Shown: positions 34,826-44,724, numbered from the stretch's first letter. The stretch: DNA of 64,000 nt from Pseudomonas fluorescens (GCF_001708445.1 NZ_CP015637.1:1799001-1863000), one strand, 5' to 3'. Numbers and translations are program-made. The notes: generated by a model not told the origin, from the sequence alone.

Positions 34826-36508
34826 ATGACCCAGGAAACCGGCGGCTTCGCCGCTTTTAATCTTAACCCGAACATTCTTGCTGCCGTCATTGCGACCGGC
34901 TACGAAGAACCTTCGGCGATTCAGCAGCAATCGATCCCGATCATCATGGCCGGCCAGGACATGATTGGCCAGGCGCAAACCGGTACCGGTAAAACCGCCG
35001 CGTTCGCCCTGCCTATCCTGCACTGCATCGATCCTGCCAAGCGCGAACCGCAAGCCCTGATCCTGGCGCCAACTCGTGAGTTGGCGCTGCAAGTAGCAAC
35101 CGCTTTTGAAACCTACGCCAAGCAAATGCCGGGCGTTACCGTTGTGGCCGTCTATGGCGGTGCGCCAATGGGCCCACAACTGAAAGCTATCCGTAATGGC
35201 GCACAGATCGTTGTCGCCACCCCGGGTCGCCTGTGTGACCACCTGCGTCGTGACGAGAAAGTCCTGTCGACCGTGAACCACCTGGTTCTGGACGAAGCTG
35301 ACGAAATGTTGAAGCTGGGCTTCATGGATGACCTGGAAGTCATCTTCAAGGCGCTGCCACCGACCCGTCAGACCGTACTGTTCTCGGCCACCCTGCCACA
35401 GTCGATCCGTGCCATTGCCGAACGCCATCTGCGCGATCCGCAACACGTTAAGATCCAGACCAAGACCCAGACCGTTACCGCGATCGAACAGGCTCACCTG
35501 TTGGTTCACGCTGACCAGAAGACCTCGGCTGTATTGAGCTTGCTGGAAGTCGAAGACTTCGACGCCCTGATCATGTTCGTGCGCACCAAGCAAGCGACCC
35601 TGGACCTGGCCAGTGCCCTCGAAGCCAAAGGCTACAAAGCCGCTGCGCTGAACGGTGACATCGCCCAGAACCAACGTGAGCGCGTGATCGACTCCCTCAA
35701 GGATGGCCGCCTGGACATCGTTGTGGCGACCGACGTTGCTGCCCGTGGCCTCGACGTTCCACGTATCACCCACGTGTTCAACGTTGACATGCCTTACGAT
35801 CCAGAGTCCTACGTTCACCGTATCGGCCGTACTGGCCGTGCCGGTCGCGAAGGTCGTGCACTGCTGCTGGTGACTCCGCGTGAGCGCCGCATGCTGCAAG
35901 TGATCGAGCGTGTCACCGGCCAGAAGGTTGCCGAGGTCCGCCTGCCGGATGCCCAGGCCGTTCTCGATGCCCGCATCAAGAAACTGACCAACAGCCTGGC
36001 GCCGCTGGTGGCTGACGCTGAATCGACCCACGGCGACCTGCTGGACCGCCTGACCGCCGATATCGGTTGCACCCCGCGTGCCCTGGCCGCAGCCCTGCTG
36101 CGCAAGGCCACCAACGGTCAGGCCCTGACCCTGGCAGCCATCGAGAAAGAACGTCCACTGGTTCCGAACAGCGCGCCACGCGGTGATCGTCCAGAGCGTT
36201 CGGGCGACCGTCCAGACCGTGGTGATCGTGGTGATCGTGAGCGTCGTGCTCCGGTCCCATTGGCTGAAGGTCGTGCTCGTTGCCGTACCGCGCTGGGCGC
36301 GCGTGACGGTATCGCGGCCAAGAACCTGCTGGGCGCTATCCTCAACGAGGGTGGCCTGGCACGTGAAGCCATCGGTCGCATCCAGGTCCGTGACAGCTTC
36401 TCCTTGGTGGAACTGCCGGAAGACGGTCTGGAAAAACTGCTGACCAAGCTGAAAGACACTCGCGTTGCCGGTAAGCAGCTCAAACTGCGTCGCTACCGCG
36501 AAGATTGA
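34826..36508 (+). CDS. deaD: DEAD-box ATP-dependent RNA helicase (DeaD/CsdA type)
   Basis: A 560-residue helicase that remodels RNA during ribosome assembly and mRNA decay, usually cold-induced. Motifs in order are the Q-motif GYEEPSAIQQQSIP, Walker A AQTGTGKT, PTRELALQ, DEAD in VLDEADEML, SAT in LFSATLPQ, then ARGLDVPRITHV and HRIGRTGRAGREG. The tail has an Arg/Asp-rich RGDRPERSGDRPDRGDRGD linker and a DbpA-like RNA-binding domain ending TRVAGKQLKLRRYRED. The ATG at 34826 fits the family N-terminus. Confidence 0.95.
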   Translation: MTQETGGFAAFNLNPNILAAVIATGYEEPSAIQQQSIPIIMAGQDMIGQAQTGTGKTAAFALPILHCIDPAKREPQALILAPTRELALQVATAFETYAKQMPGVTVVAVYGGAPMGPQLKAIRNGAQIVVATPGRLCDHLRRDEKVLSTVNHLVLDEADEMLKLGFMDDLEVIFKALPPTRQTVLFSATLPQSIRAIAERHLRDPQHVKIQTKTQTVTAIEQAHLLVHADQKTSAVLSLLEVEDFDALIMFVRTKQATLDLASALEAKGYKAAALNGDIAQNQRERVIDSLKDGRLDIVVATDVAARGLDVPRITHVFNVDMPYDPESYVHRIGRTGRAGREGRALLLVTPRERRMLQVIERVTGQKVAEVRLPDAQAVLDARIKKLTNSLAPLVADAESTHGDLLDRLTADIGCTPRALAAALLRKATNGQALTLAAIEKERPLVPNSAPRGDRPERSGDRPDRGDRGDRERRAPVPLAEGRARCRTALGARDGIAAKNLLGAILNEGGLAREAIGRIQVRDSFSLVELPEDGLEKLLTKLKDTRVAGKQLKLRRYRED

Positions 36509-36536
36509 TCCGCCCTTGGGCTGATTGATCGCACAT

Positions 36537-36569
36537 AAAAAATCCCCGACTGGTTCGGGGATTTTTTTT
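36537..36569 (+). terminator. Rho-independent terminator after helicase gene
   Basis: AAAAAATCCCCGA-CTGGT-TCGGGGATTTTTTTT is a strong hairpin with an 8-T run. It is near-symmetric and may also serve the convergent dioxygenase gene. Confidence 0.94.
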
Positions 36570-36610
36570 GTCATGTGGAAAAGGGGTGGGCCCCCACATT
36601 TAGATCTCCA

Positions 36611-37378
36611 TCAGCCAAAGCGATAGATGTCCATGCCCAGGGCCCCCAGGGTGAAGCCCTGGTGCGCCACGCTGAACGGCCCCCCGGCACCCCGCGCGAA
36701 GTACAGGGGCAACAAATGCTCATCGCTGGGATGGCTGCGCACTGCATGGGGCGCCTGGCGGCGATAATCGTGCAGCGCGGCTTCGTCATTGGCAGCGAGC
36801 TTGTCCACCACCCAATCGCGGAACTCCCGCGCCCACGGTTCGATGCTCTCGGGGCCGGCGTGCCAGTTCAGTTCACCCAGGTTGTGGGTGATGCTGCCGG
36901 AGCCGATCAGCAGCACACCTTGTTCGCGCAGGCTGGCCAGAGCATGCCCGACTCGTGTCTGCAGGGCAGGGCCCATGCGACTGGGGAGGGAGACCTGTAC
37001 CACTGGAATATCCGCCGCCGGGTACATCAGCGACAACGGTACCCATGTGCCATGGTCGAACGGGCGATGCTCGTCGATGCGGGCATTCAGGCCATCGGCA
37101 TGCAACAGTTCGACAATTTCGGCGGCCAGTTGCGGATCGCCCGGCGCTGGGTATTGGACCGCGAACAATTCGCGCGGGAAGCCGCCGAAGTCATGCCAGG
37201 TTTCGGGGGCGGCGCCGCCGCTGACCAGTAGTTCCTGGCTCTCCCAATGCGCCGACACCACCACGATCGCCTTGGGCCGTGGCAGCTCAGCGGCCAGGCG
37301 CTGCAGGGCCGGGCCGCTGGCACCCGGTTGCAGGGCGAGCATGGGCGAACCGTGAGAGATAAATAGGCTGGGGAACAT
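36611..37378 (-). CDS. ygiD: DODA-type extradiol aromatic ring-opening dioxygenase (YgiD-like)
   Basis: A 255-residue class III (LigB-like) extradiol dioxygenase of the 4,5-DOPA dioxygenase/YgiD family. Probable metal ligands are in FISHGSPM, VVSAHWES and the region DEHRPFDHGTWVPL, with a further His in GSGSITHNLGE. YgiD in E. coli cleaves L-DOPA in vitro; the natural substrate is unclear. AGGAGGG precedes the ATG. It is divergent from tpm. Confidence 0.92.
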   Translation of the reverse strand: MFPSLFISHGSPMLALQPGASGPALQRLAAELPRPKAIVVVSAHWESQELLVSGGAAPETWHDFGGFPRELFAVQYPAPGDPQLAAEIVELLHADGLNARIDEHRPFDHGTWVPLSLMYPAADIPVVQVSLPSRMGPALQTRVGHALASLREQGVLLIGSGSITHNLGELNWHAGPESIEPWAREFRDWVVDKLAANDEAALHDYRRQAPHAVRSHPSDEHLLPLYFARGAGGPFSVAHQGFTLGALGMDIYRFG

Positions 37379-37481
37379 AGGAGGGATCCTGAGCGTTAAT
37401 ATGGCGCTATCTTCAATCAGATCATTGATCTAAATCTAATATAAGTTTTAGCGCCTTTTGATCGAATTTTCAGGGTGATTT

Positions 37482-38138
37482 ATGGAGCCTACATTTTGGC
37501 GGGAGCGCTGGGCGCGCAATCAGATCGGCTTTCACTTGCCGCAGGTCAATCCACATCTGCAACGGCATTGGCCGCAACTGGGTTTGGCGGATGGAGCAAA
37601 AGTGTTGGTGCCGCTGTGTGGCAAAAGCCTGGACCTGGTGTGGCTGGCCAGCCATGGGCACCCCGTGCTGGGGGTGGAGTTATCGGAGCAGGCGGTGCAA
37701 GCCTTCTTCAGCGAGCAGGGGCTGACGCCACGTATCAGCCAGCACGGCGTGTTCAGCGTGTATCAGGCTGATGTGATCGAGGTGTGGTGCGGCGACTTCT
37801 TCGCCCTCGATGCTGAGGCCGTGGCCGATTGCTGCGCGCTCTATGATCGCGCGGCGTTGATTGCACTGCCGCCGCTGATGCGGGCGCAATACACCGAGCA
37901 TCTCAATCGCCTGCTGGGTTCGGGCTGCAAGGGGCTGCTGATCACCCTCGATTACGATCAGACGCAAAAGGCCGGCCCGCCCTTTGCGGTCACCGATGAA
38001 GAGGTGAAAGTATTGTTGGGCGCACATTGGACCTTGGACATCCTCGAGGAGCAGGACATCCTGGGCGATAGCTGGAAGTTCGTTCAGGACGGCGTCACGC
38101 GCCTTGAAGAGCGTGTCTATCGCTTGACCAAGGGGTAA
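37482..38138 (+). CDS. tpm: Thiopurine S-methyltransferase
   Basis: Bacterial thiopurine methyltransferase (218 residues), starting [18 protein letters not shown]. The SAM-binding segments are [20 protein letters not shown] and [15 protein letters not shown], then [16 protein letters not shown]. In Pseudomonas this enzyme also methylates selenium and tellurium oxyanions, giving volatile or tolerated forms. The leader contains the palindrome-like AGATCATTGATCT just upstream. Confidence 0.95.
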   Translation: MEPTFWRERWARNQIGFHLPQVNPHLQRHWPQLGLADGAKVLVPLCGKSLDLVWLASHGHPVLGVELSEQAVQAFFSEQGLTPRISQHGVFSVYQADVIEVWCGDFFALDAEAVADCCALYDRAALIALPPLMRAQYTEHLNRLLGSGCKGLLITLDYDQTQKAGPPFAVTDEEVKVLLGAHWTLDILEEQDILGDSWKFVQDGVTRLEERVYRLTKG

Positions 38139-38148
38139 ATCGCACGCA

Positions 38149-38179
38149 CAAAAAAAGGGCGATCAGATCGCCCCTTTTT
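38149..38179. terminator. Bidirectional terminator between tpm and htpX
   Basis: AAAAAAAGGGCGATC-A-GATCGCCCCTTTTT is a strong hairpin with A and T runs on either side, between convergent stops. Confidence 0.93.
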
Positions 38180-38195
38180 GCGTGACTGCAGGTTA

Positions 38196-39083
38196 TCAGC
38201 CGCGACGACGCAGTGCGTCGATCCGCTCTTCCAGCGGCGGGTGGCTCATGAACATGCGTGCCAGGCCCTGCTTGATACCGCCGTTGATGCCGAATGCGGT
38301 CAGGCTGTCCGGCATATGCACCGGCAGGCCCTGTTCGGAGCGCAGGTGTTGCAGGGCTGCGATCATCGCCCCGGTACCGGCCAGGCGGGCCCCCGCTTCG
38401 TCTGCGCGGAATTCGCGTTTGCGCGAGAACCACATCACGATCGCGCTGGCCAGGAAGCCCAGCACCACTTCGGCGAAGATGGTCGCCACGAAATAGGCAA
38501 TGCCACGGCCTTCTTCGTTCTTGAAGATCACCTTGTCGACAAAGTTGCCGATGATCCGCGCGAAGAACATCACGAAGGTGTTCACCACGCCCTGGACCAG
38601 CGCCAGGGTGACCATGTCACCGTTGGCCACGTGGCCGATCTCGTGGGCCAGTACCGCCTTCACTTCATCGTACGAGAAGCGTTCCAGCATGCCCTGGCTC
38701 ACTGCAACGAGCGCGTCGTTCTTGTTCCAGCCGGTGGCAAAGGCGTTGGCTTCATAGGCCGGGAAGATCCCGACCTCGGGCATCTTGATGCCTGCCTCGC
38801 GGGACAACTGCTCAACGGTTTGCAGCAGCCATTGCTCGTGGCGGGTACGTGGCTGGGTGATGACCTGGGTGCTGGTGCTCATCTTCGCCATCCACTTGGA
38901 AATGAACAGCGAGAACAGCGAGCCGGCAAAACCAAAGACCGCACAGAAAATCAGCAGCTGATTGAGGTTCAGATCAACCCCGTTGGCCGCCATGAACCCG
39001 TTGAAGCCGAAAAGGCTCAGGGTGATGCTGGCAATCAGCACGACCGCCAGGTTAGTGGCCAAGAACAGCAGGATGCGCATCAT
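38196..39083 (-). CDS. htpX: Membrane zinc metalloprotease HtpX
   Basis: HtpX (295 residues) is a heat-shock/envelope-stress inner-membrane M48 protease that degrades misfolded membrane proteins. It starts [19 protein letters not shown], has four hydrophobic segments, and carries the zinc-binding HEIGH in [16 protein letters not shown], with a downstream Glu in [10 protein letters not shown] as the third ligand. Length is standard. Its regulation (sigma-32-like or Cpx-like) cannot be read from the 300-bp upstream gap. Confidence 0.97.
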   Translation of the reverse strand: MMRILLFLATNLAVVLIASITLSLFGFNGFMAANGVDLNLNQLLIFCAVFGFAGSLFSLFISKWMAKMSTSTQVITQPRTRHEQWLLQTVEQLSREAGIKMPEVGIFPAYEANAFATGWNKNDALVAVSQGMLERFSYDEVKAVLAHEIGHVANGDMVTLALVQGVVNTFVMFFARIIGNFVDKVIFKNEEGRGIAYFVATIFAEVVLGFLASAIVMWFSRKREFRADEAGARLAGTGAMIAALQHLRSEQGLPVHMPDSLTAFGINGGIKQGLARMFMSHPPLEERIDALRRRG

Positions 39084-39386
39084 GGTTGTAGAGTTCTCCT
39101 CATGCTTAATATGTCGCGTACTGCGGGGTATATAAGGTGCGGCCTGGGGTGATTCAACCGAGCGACTATTTCAAACTGTGTCCTACAGCCTGAATGTAAA
39201 GCCTTGAAAGGATTTTCCGACAAGAAATCTCGCATGTTATCGGTCTCCCATCCCCTTGCCGCCCTGTAATTACAGGGGGTAGATGCTTTGCAGGGGGCAA
39301 CGGACCTGCCGGGGAGAATGAAGGCAAAGAAGTGTTGCCAGATAATCGCTGTACGACCGAATGCCGGTCGTACAGCGCCATGGCCC
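39084..39386. other. Gap upstream of htpX with a perfect hairpin
   Basis: No gene is seen. The htpX promoter should lie near 39084-39250. At 39347-39377 CGCTGTACGACCG pairs with CGGTCGTACAGCG, a 13-bp perfect stem right after the alaA-like stop and without a T run; it is the probable end of that transcript. Confidence 0.6.
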
Positions 39387-40598
39387 TTACTGGCGATAGG
39401 ACTTGAGGAAGTTGCCGATACGACCAATGGCCATTTCCAGGTCATCCACACGTGGCAAGGTCACCACGCGGAAGTGATCCGGCCACGGCCAGTTGAACGC
39501 AGTGCCTTGCACCACCAGCAGCTTTTCCGACAGCAGCAGGTCGAGCACGAACTTCTCGTCGTTGAGAATCGGGCAGACCTTCGGGTCGATCCGCGGGAAG
39601 GCATATAGCGCGCCCATTGGCTTCACACAACTGACTCCCGGGATATCGTTGAGCAGTTCCCAGGTACGGTTGCGTTGTTCGAGCAGGCGGCCCTGGGGCA
39701 ATATCAGGTCGTTGATGCTCTGGTAGCCACCCAGCGCCGTCTGGATCGCGTGCTGGCTCGGTACGTTGGCGCACAGGCGCATATTGGCCAGCATATCGAT
39801 GCCTTCGATGTAGCTCTGGGCATTGTGCTTGGGACCGGAGATGGCGATCCAGCCGGAGCGGAAGCCCGCCACGCGATAGGACTTGGACAGGCCATTGAAG
39901 GTCAGGCACAGCAGGTCCGGCGCCAGGGACGCGGTGCAGATATGCACGGCGTCGTCGTAGAGGATCTTGTCGTAGATCTCGTCGGAGAACACTACCAGGT
40001 TGTGCTGGCGTGCGAGTTCGAGCATGCCCTGCAACACTTCCCTGGAGTACACCGCGCCAGTGGGGTTGTTCGGGTTGATGATCACCAGGGCCTTGGTGTT
40101 CGGGGTGATCTTGGCCTTGATGTCGGCCAGGTCCGGGAACCAGTCGGCGCCCTCGTCGCATAGGTAATGCACCGGATGGCCACCGGCCAGGGTCACCGCA
40201 GCGGTCCACAGCGGGTAGTCGGGCGCTGGCACCAGCACTTCGTCGCCGTTGTTGAGCAAGGCCTGCATCGACATCACGATCAGCTCGGACACGCCATTGC
40301 CCAGGTAGATGTCTTCAATGCCAACACCTTCGACCTGCTTCTGCTGGTAGTACTGCATGACCGCCTTGCGCGCACTGAACAGTCCCTTGGAGTCGCTGTA
40401 GCCTTGGGCGGTGGGCAGGTTGCGGATCACATCCTGGAGAATTTCGTCCGGTGCTTCGAAACCAAAGGGCGCCGGGTTGCCAATGTTCAGCTTGAGGATG
40501 CGATGGCCTTCCTCTTCCAGGCGCTTGGCGTGCTTGAGCACTGGGCCGCGAATGTCGTAGCAGACGTTGGCGAGCTTGTTCGATTTGCTGACCTGCAT
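39387..40598 (-). CDS. alaA: Alanine/valine-pyruvate type aminotransferase (AlaA-like)
   Basis: A 403-residue PLP-dependent fold-type I aminotransferase very like E. coli AlaA, which makes alanine from pyruvate and glutamate. It shows LKLNIGNPAPFGFEAPDEI, NGVSELI, PDYPLWTAAV, INPNNPTGAVY, FSDEIYDKILYD, and the PLP-lysine in NGLSKSYRVAGFRSGW. The ATG at 40598 gives MQVSKSNKLANVCYDIRGP, as in homologues. msrB is divergent about 200 bp away. Confidence 0.93.
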   Translation of the reverse strand: MQVSKSNKLANVCYDIRGPVLKHAKRLEEEGHRILKLNIGNPAPFGFEAPDEILQDVIRNLPTAQGYSDSKGLFSARKAVMQYYQQKQVEGVGIEDIYLGNGVSELIVMSMQALLNNGDEVLVPAPDYPLWTAAVTLAGGHPVHYLCDEGADWFPDLADIKAKITPNTKALVIINPNNPTGAVYSREVLQGMLELARQHNLVVFSDEIYDKILYDDAVHICTASLAPDLLCLTFNGLSKSYRVAGFRSGWIAISGPKHNAQSYIEGIDMLANMRLCANVPSQHAIQTALGGYQSINDLILPQGRLLEQRNRTWELLNDIPGVSCVKPMGALYAFPRIDPKVCPILNDEKFVLDLLLSEKLLVVQGTAFNWPWPDHFRVVTLPRVDDLEMAIGRIGNFLKSYRQ

Positions 40599-40799
40599 GG
40601 CGATGTGATCCTGAAAATGAACGATCCAGACGGTGCGGAGCCTACCGTGCCGGGAATCCTGCGTTGGTGCACCCATAAATACGTTTGAATGCCGCTAACG
40701 CGGGTGCCAGACTGGCGTGTTGAAGAGGCGCAATCATACGTGCCGCCTGGTTCATGGAAAAGACACAGATCAGGCTTTTTAAGTTGCCGAGGTGTATCG

Positions 40800-41192
40800 A
40801 TGGAAAAGTTGCAAAAAACGGTTGAAGAGTGGAAGGCAATGCTCGATCCAGAGCAGTACAACGTGTGCCGGCTCAAAGGCACCGAGCGGCCTTTCAGCGG
40901 TAAGTACAACGACACCAAGACGGACGGCGTGTACCACTGCATATGCTGCAATGAGCCACTGTTCGACTCCAAGGCCAAATTCGACTCCGGGTGCGGCTGG
41001 CCGAGCTTTTATGAGCCGATCGCCGACAGCGCGATGATCGAGATCCGCGATGTCAGCCACGGCATGATCCGCACCGAAGTCACCTGCGCCAAGTGCGATG
41101 CGCACCTTGGGCATGTGTTTCCCGACGGTCCGCCGCCGACGGGCCTGCGTTATTGCATCAACTCGGTGTGCCTGGACCTGGTGCCACGTTGA
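40800..41192 (+). CDS. msrB: Peptide methionine (R)-S-oxide reductase MsrB
   Basis: MsrB (130 residues) reduces the R epimer of methionine sulfoxide in proteins. Two CxxC zinc motifs are present (CICCNEPLF and [15 protein letters not shown]), with GCGWPSF and the catalytic Cys in [15 protein letters not shown] precedes the ATG. It lies immediately before gpx-ospR on the same strand, forming a redox-repair block. Confidence 0.97.
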   Translation: MEKLQKTVEEWKAMLDPEQYNVCRLKGTERPFSGKYNDTKTDGVYHCICCNEPLFDSKAKFDSGCGWPSFYEPIADSAMIEIRDVSHGMIRTEVTCAKCDAHLGHVFPDGPPPTGLRYCINSVCLDLVPR

Positions 41193-41200
41193 GCGTGAGG

Positions 41201-41225
41201 CGTCCCTGCGATGTCGGCAGGGACG
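41201..41225. terminator. Hairpin after msrB
   Basis: CGTCCCTGC and GCAGGGACG form a 9-bp perfect stem around a 7-base loop right after the msrB stop; there is no T run, so termination is probable rather than certain. Confidence 0.6.
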
Positions 41226-41250
41226 ATCTATGGCGAGGTATCAGTCCGAT

Positions 41251-41287
41251 CAATTAAATTGCACGCAATTGAATTGAGCGCTATGTT
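41251..41287 (+). promoter_or_regulatory. gpx-ospR promoter with candidate OspR operator
   Basis: An interrupted palindrome spans 41251-41276: 12-bp arms (CAATTAAATTGC / GCAATTGAATTG) around AC, with one mismatch. Its core TTGCACGCAA matches the ohr operator core at one base less. TTGCAC (41259-41264) and TATGTT (41282-41287) make a promoter with a 17-bp spacer, so a bound repressor would block polymerase. OspR is known to regulate the adjacent peroxidase gene in P. aeruginosa. Confidence 0.65.
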
Positions 41288-41317
41288 TTCGCTTCTCTCC
41301 CGATTCGAGGCACTGCC

Positions 41318-41803
41318 ATGAGCGACAACCTGCTGAGTATCCCTTGCACCACCATCAAGGGTGAGCAAAAGACCTTGGCCGATTACGCCGGCAAGGCCAT
41401 CCTGGTGGTCAATACCGCCAGCAAGTGCGGTTTTACCCCGCAGTACAAGGGTCTGGAGCAGCTTTGGCAGACCTATAAGGACAAGGGCCTGGTGGTGCTG
41501 GGGTTCCCCTGCAACCAGTTCGGCAAGCAGGAACCGGGCAACGAAGGCGCGATTTCCGAGTTTTGCGAGCTGAACTTCGGCGTCAGCTTTCCACTGTTCA
41601 AGAAGATCGATGTCAACGGCAGCGCGGCCCATCCCCTGTTTGTGCAGTTGAAAAAACAGGCGCCGGGCCTGCTGGGCTCCAAGGGCATCAAGTGGAACTT
41701 CACCAAATTCCTGATCGGCCGCGACGGTCAGGTCGTCAAGCGCTTTGCCCCGACGACCAAGCCGCAGGACTTGACCCAAGAGATCGAAGCCCTGCTCAAA
41801 TGA
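41318..41803 (+). CDS. gpx: Glutathione peroxidase family (thiol peroxidase)
   Basis: A 161-residue GPx-fold peroxidase. The catalytic tetrad residues are Cys37 in NTASKCGFTPQY, Gln67 in FPCNQFGKQEPG, Trp in IKWNFTKFLI and the adjacent Asn. It is a Cys-type, probably thioredoxin-dependent peroxidase. Its TGA overlaps the ospR ATG (ATGA), so it is coupled to its own regulator. The OspR-type operator lies about 42-67 bp upstream. Confidence 0.95.
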   Translation: MSDNLLSIPCTTIKGEQKTLADYAGKAILVVNTASKCGFTPQYKGLEQLWQTYKDKGLVVLGFPCNQFGKQEPGNEGAISEFCELNFGVSFPLFKKIDVNGSAAHPLFVQLKKQAPGLLGSKGIKWNFTKFLIGRDGQVVKRFAPTTKPQDLTQEIEALLK

Positions 41804-42264
41804 CTGGCGTACCTTCCGTGTCCCTGGCCCTGGACGACCAGCTGTGTTTCAAGCTCTACGCGGCGTCGCGGGCGGTGACACGCGCCTACAAGCCGATGCT
41901 GGACCAGTTGGGCCTGACGTACCCGCAATACGTTGTGATGCTGGTGCTGTGGGAATGGCATGACGCAGCGGCGACCCAGGCCACGGTCAAGGCCCTGGGT
42001 GAGCGCCTGATGCTCGATTCGGGCACCTTGACGCCGTTGCTCAAGCGCCTGGAGCAGCTTGGCGCCGTGAAGCGCCAACGCAGCCTGCGCGATGAGCGTG
42101 AAGTGCATTTGAGTCTGAGCGAAGCCGGGGTGCAATTGCGCGGCCAGGCCCATCAATTGAAAACCCGATTGCTGTGCGACAGCGGCGTCGACCTCAACCA
42201 GGCCGACGCCCTGCGCGACGGCCTGGACCAATTGCTGGCTCAGATCAGAGCGTTGTCGCCTTAG
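41800..42264 (+). CDS. ospR: MarR/OhrR-type oxidative-stress regulator OspR
   Basis: A 154-residue MarR-family redox sensor, paralogous to OhrR at 1.9 kb: LDDQLCFKLYAASRAVTRAYKPMLDQLGLTYPQY parallels the OhrR sequence. The reactive Cys is Cys16 and a second Cys at about 126 allows disulfide formation. In P. aeruginosa the gene next to this peroxidase is OspR, a repressor that affects oxidative-stress genes, pigment and virulence. It is translated with gpx (4-bp overlap). Its last 20 bp overlap the 3' end of the convergent sagS-like gene. Confidence 0.93.
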   Translation: MTGVPSVSLALDDQLCFKLYAASRAVTRAYKPMLDQLGLTYPQYVVMLVLWEWHDAAATQATVKALGERLMLDSGTLTPLLKRLEQLGAVKRQRSLRDEREVHLSLSEAGVQLRGQAHQLKTRLLCDSGVDLNQADALRDGLDQLLAQIRALSP

Positions 42265-44554
42265 GCACCCACAGGTCCAGCAGGGCGTTGAGTTCTTCCC
42301 GGCGGAACGGCTTGGCCAGGTAATCATTCATTCCCGCGGCACGGCAACGCTCGCGCTCTTCCGACAGCGCGTTGGCCGTCAAGGCGACAATGGGCAGGTC
42401 TGGCCAGCGTCCGCTGCGGCGAATCTGCCGGCTGGCTTCGTAACCGTCCATCACCGGCATGTTGCAGTCCATCAGCACCATGTCGAAGGGGCGTTCTTCG
42501 AGGCACTTGAGCGCCTCGCCACCATGGGCGGCGACGATCACTTCGCAACCCAGCTTGCTCAGCATGCCCTTGGCCACCAGTTGATTGACCGGGTTGTCCT
42601 CCACCAGCAGGATCCGCGCGCGGTTTGCAGGCGGCGCGGCGTCGAGCGGGATGGACTCAAGGATCAGTTGTGGATCACTGCGCAGGTTGCGTTGCAGGAT
42701 CTGGTACAGCGCGGTACGGCTCAACGGGCGAGCCTGTTGCTGTAATGGCGCCAGCGCCGCGACTTCTTCGCTGGGCATGAAATTGCCATAAGCGGTCACC
42801 AGCAGGATCGGCGCCGTGATCGCCGGCCGCAGGCGAAACAGGCACTCCGGGCAGTCGGTGATCAGCAGGTCCGGGGCTTGCCCGCTCAAATCATCATCCA
42901 GGGCACGACAATGGGCGGTCAGCCCCCAGTGGGGCAGCAGGGTGGTGAGCAGTTCCGTCAGGCCGCTGCCGGCGTTGGTAATGACCAGCACTTCACCTTT
43001 GAGCGGCGGTTGCCGGGTGGCGGGCAAATGGGCTGGCAGGGGCAGGTCGGCGCAGAACTGGCTGCCAAAGCCGACCTCCGAACTGATGCTCAACCGCCCC
43101 TTCATTGCCTCGCACAGGTTATGGGTCAGTGCCAGGCCCAGGCCGGTGCCGCCAAACTGCCGGGTAATCCCCGCGCCGGCCTGGGTGAACGGTTGGAAGA
43201 TCTTGACCTGTGCGTCCTGGGCAATGCCGATACCGGTATCGCATACATCAATTTTGACCCGGCCATCGTGGGCGCTGAGGCGAACATCCACACGGCCAAA
43301 GCGCGTGAACTTGAGGGCGTTGGACAGCAGGTTACTGACGATCTGCCGCACGCGCGTCGGATCGCCGAGCACCTGGGCCGGAAACTGCGGGTCGATCAGG
43401 CACGTCAGTTCGACACTGGGCGCGGCGTTCTGCGACAGCAGGTTGGCGGTGTCTTCCACCAGCGAGCCCAGGTCGAAGGGGATGCGTTCCAGCTCCAACT
43501 GGCCGGCGTCGAACTTGGACAGGTCGAGAATATCGTTGAGCAATTCCACCAGTACTTTGCCGGAGTCGTGGGCGATCGACAGTTGTTGGCGCTGTTCGGC
43601 GGTCAGCGGGCTGTCCAGGGACAGAGCGATCATGCCCAGCAAGCCATTGAGCGGTGTGCGGATTTCGTGGCTCATATTCGCCAGGAACGCCGCCCGCGCC
43701 TGGGCCATGTTCAGGGCGGTCAGCTTTGCCGCCTGCAGTTCCTCGTTGGACTGGCTCAGGCGCTGGTTGCTGGCCTTGAGCTCAAGGGTGCGGGCGGAGA
43801 CGATGTCCTCGAGTTGCCCCAGGTACTCGGTGAGACGGTCCTCGGCGTGGCGACGCTGCTGTATCTCGGTTTCCATGTTTTCGAATTGCTGATTGGCGAC
43901 GTTGACCAGCACACCGATTTCATCGTGTTCATGCCCTGGCGGGCAGTCCAGGCGTGCCTGTTTACGGGTGCTCAGCTCACGAATGATGCGCACCAGGGGC
44001 TGGGTCAGCATGGTGTAGAACAGGCCCAGCAAGATCCCCGTCAGCAGCAGGCTGCGCGCGAAGCCGTTGAGCAAGGTGATTTCGGCGCGACGCAGGAAGC
44101 GACTGCCAAAAGCGTAGGTGTCAACGTCCAGGCGCAACACGCCCAGGGCTTCGTTGGGCATATGGCTGAGGAAAAGGCGGTCTTCAAACTGGCGGTTGGC
44201 GCCGAACAGGAAGTCGCTGACGGGCCGATACGGGCTTTCCTTGCGCGGTCGGTCGACGTCGGCCAGCACCACGCCGTTGTTGTCGATCAACTGTGCGTGG
44301 ATGATAGCGGGGGAATGCAACAAACCCAGGGTCAACTCCTGGGCCAGTTCGGCGTCAATGTTGTAGGCAATACGAGACGCGGGGTTATGGCTGATTTCGA
44401 TCAGGGAACGAATTTCACGGTTGATGGATGCGTCTTCGCTGGCATAATCAATGCCGATTTGGATAAGGCTGAGCAAGGTTCCCAAGACGAAACCGACCAG
44501 CACCGTCAATCTGGCTTGTTTATAAGACAAGCGGTGGGCGAACTTGATATCCAT
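42245..44554 (-). CDS. sagS: Hybrid sensor kinase-response regulator, SagS-like
   Basis: A 769-residue hybrid kinase. The order is TM1 (about 15-33), a periplasmic HmsP-like sensor domain (about 35-160), TM2 (about 165-183), a HAMP-like linker, a coiled coil, HisKA with His296 in LANMSHEIRTPLNG, HATPase, a degenerate pseudo-receiver (GEVLVITNAGSG) and a true receiver with Asp696 in DMVLMDCNMPVMDG. In P. aeruginosa SagS, located beside ospR, steers the switch to biofilm growth through HptB and BfiS. The ATG at 44554 gives a normal TM1. The symbol rests on architecture plus synteny. Confidence 0.9.
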   Translation of the reverse strand: MDIKFAHRLSYKQARLTVLVGFVLGTLLSLIQIGIDYASEDASINREIRSLIEISHNPASRIAYNIDAELAQELTLGLLHSPAIIHAQLIDNNGVVLADVDRPRKESPYRPVSDFLFGANRQFEDRLFLSHMPNEALGVLRLDVDTYAFGSRFLRRAEITLLNGFARSLLLTGILLGLFYTMLTQPLVRIIRELSTRKQARLDCPPGHEHDEIGVLVNVANQQFENMETEIQQRRHAEDRLTEYLGQLEDIVSARTLELKASNQRLSQSNEELQAAKLTALNMAQARAAFLANMSHEIRTPLNGLLGMIALSLDSPLTAEQRQQLSIAHDSGKVLVELLNDILDLSKFDAGQLELERIPFDLGSLVEDTANLLSQNAAPSVELTCLIDPQFPAQVLGDPTRVRQIVSNLLSNALKFTRFGRVDVRLSAHDGRVKIDVCDTGIGIAQDAQVKIFQPFTQAGAGITRQFGGTGLGLALTHNLCEAMKGRLSISSEVGFGSQFCADLPLPAHLPATRQPPLKGEVLVITNAGSGLTELLTTLLPHWGLTAHCRALDDDLSGQAPDLLITDCPECLFRLRPAITAPILLVTAYGNFMPSEEVAALAPLQQQARPLSRTALYQILQRNLRSDPQLILESIPLDAAPPANRARILLVEDNPVNQLVAKGMLSKLGCEVIVAAHGGEALKCLEERPFDMVLMDCNMPVMDGYEASRQIRRSGRWPDLPIVALTANALSEERERCRAAGMNDYLAKPFRREELNALLDLWVPKATTL

Positions 44555-44724
44555 CGAGTGTTGAACCACTTCACGTGTCCCTTCGCCCGGCAAGCATAGC
44601 TGAACATCCACAGGCTCTGGCTTGCCCGGCACGAATCGTTAGGTTTTATGGGGGCAGCCCCCAGCAGTCAGCCGTAGGGTTGCCAATACGCCATCTTTTG
44701 CAAGAACTTGCCAGAGGAATAGTC

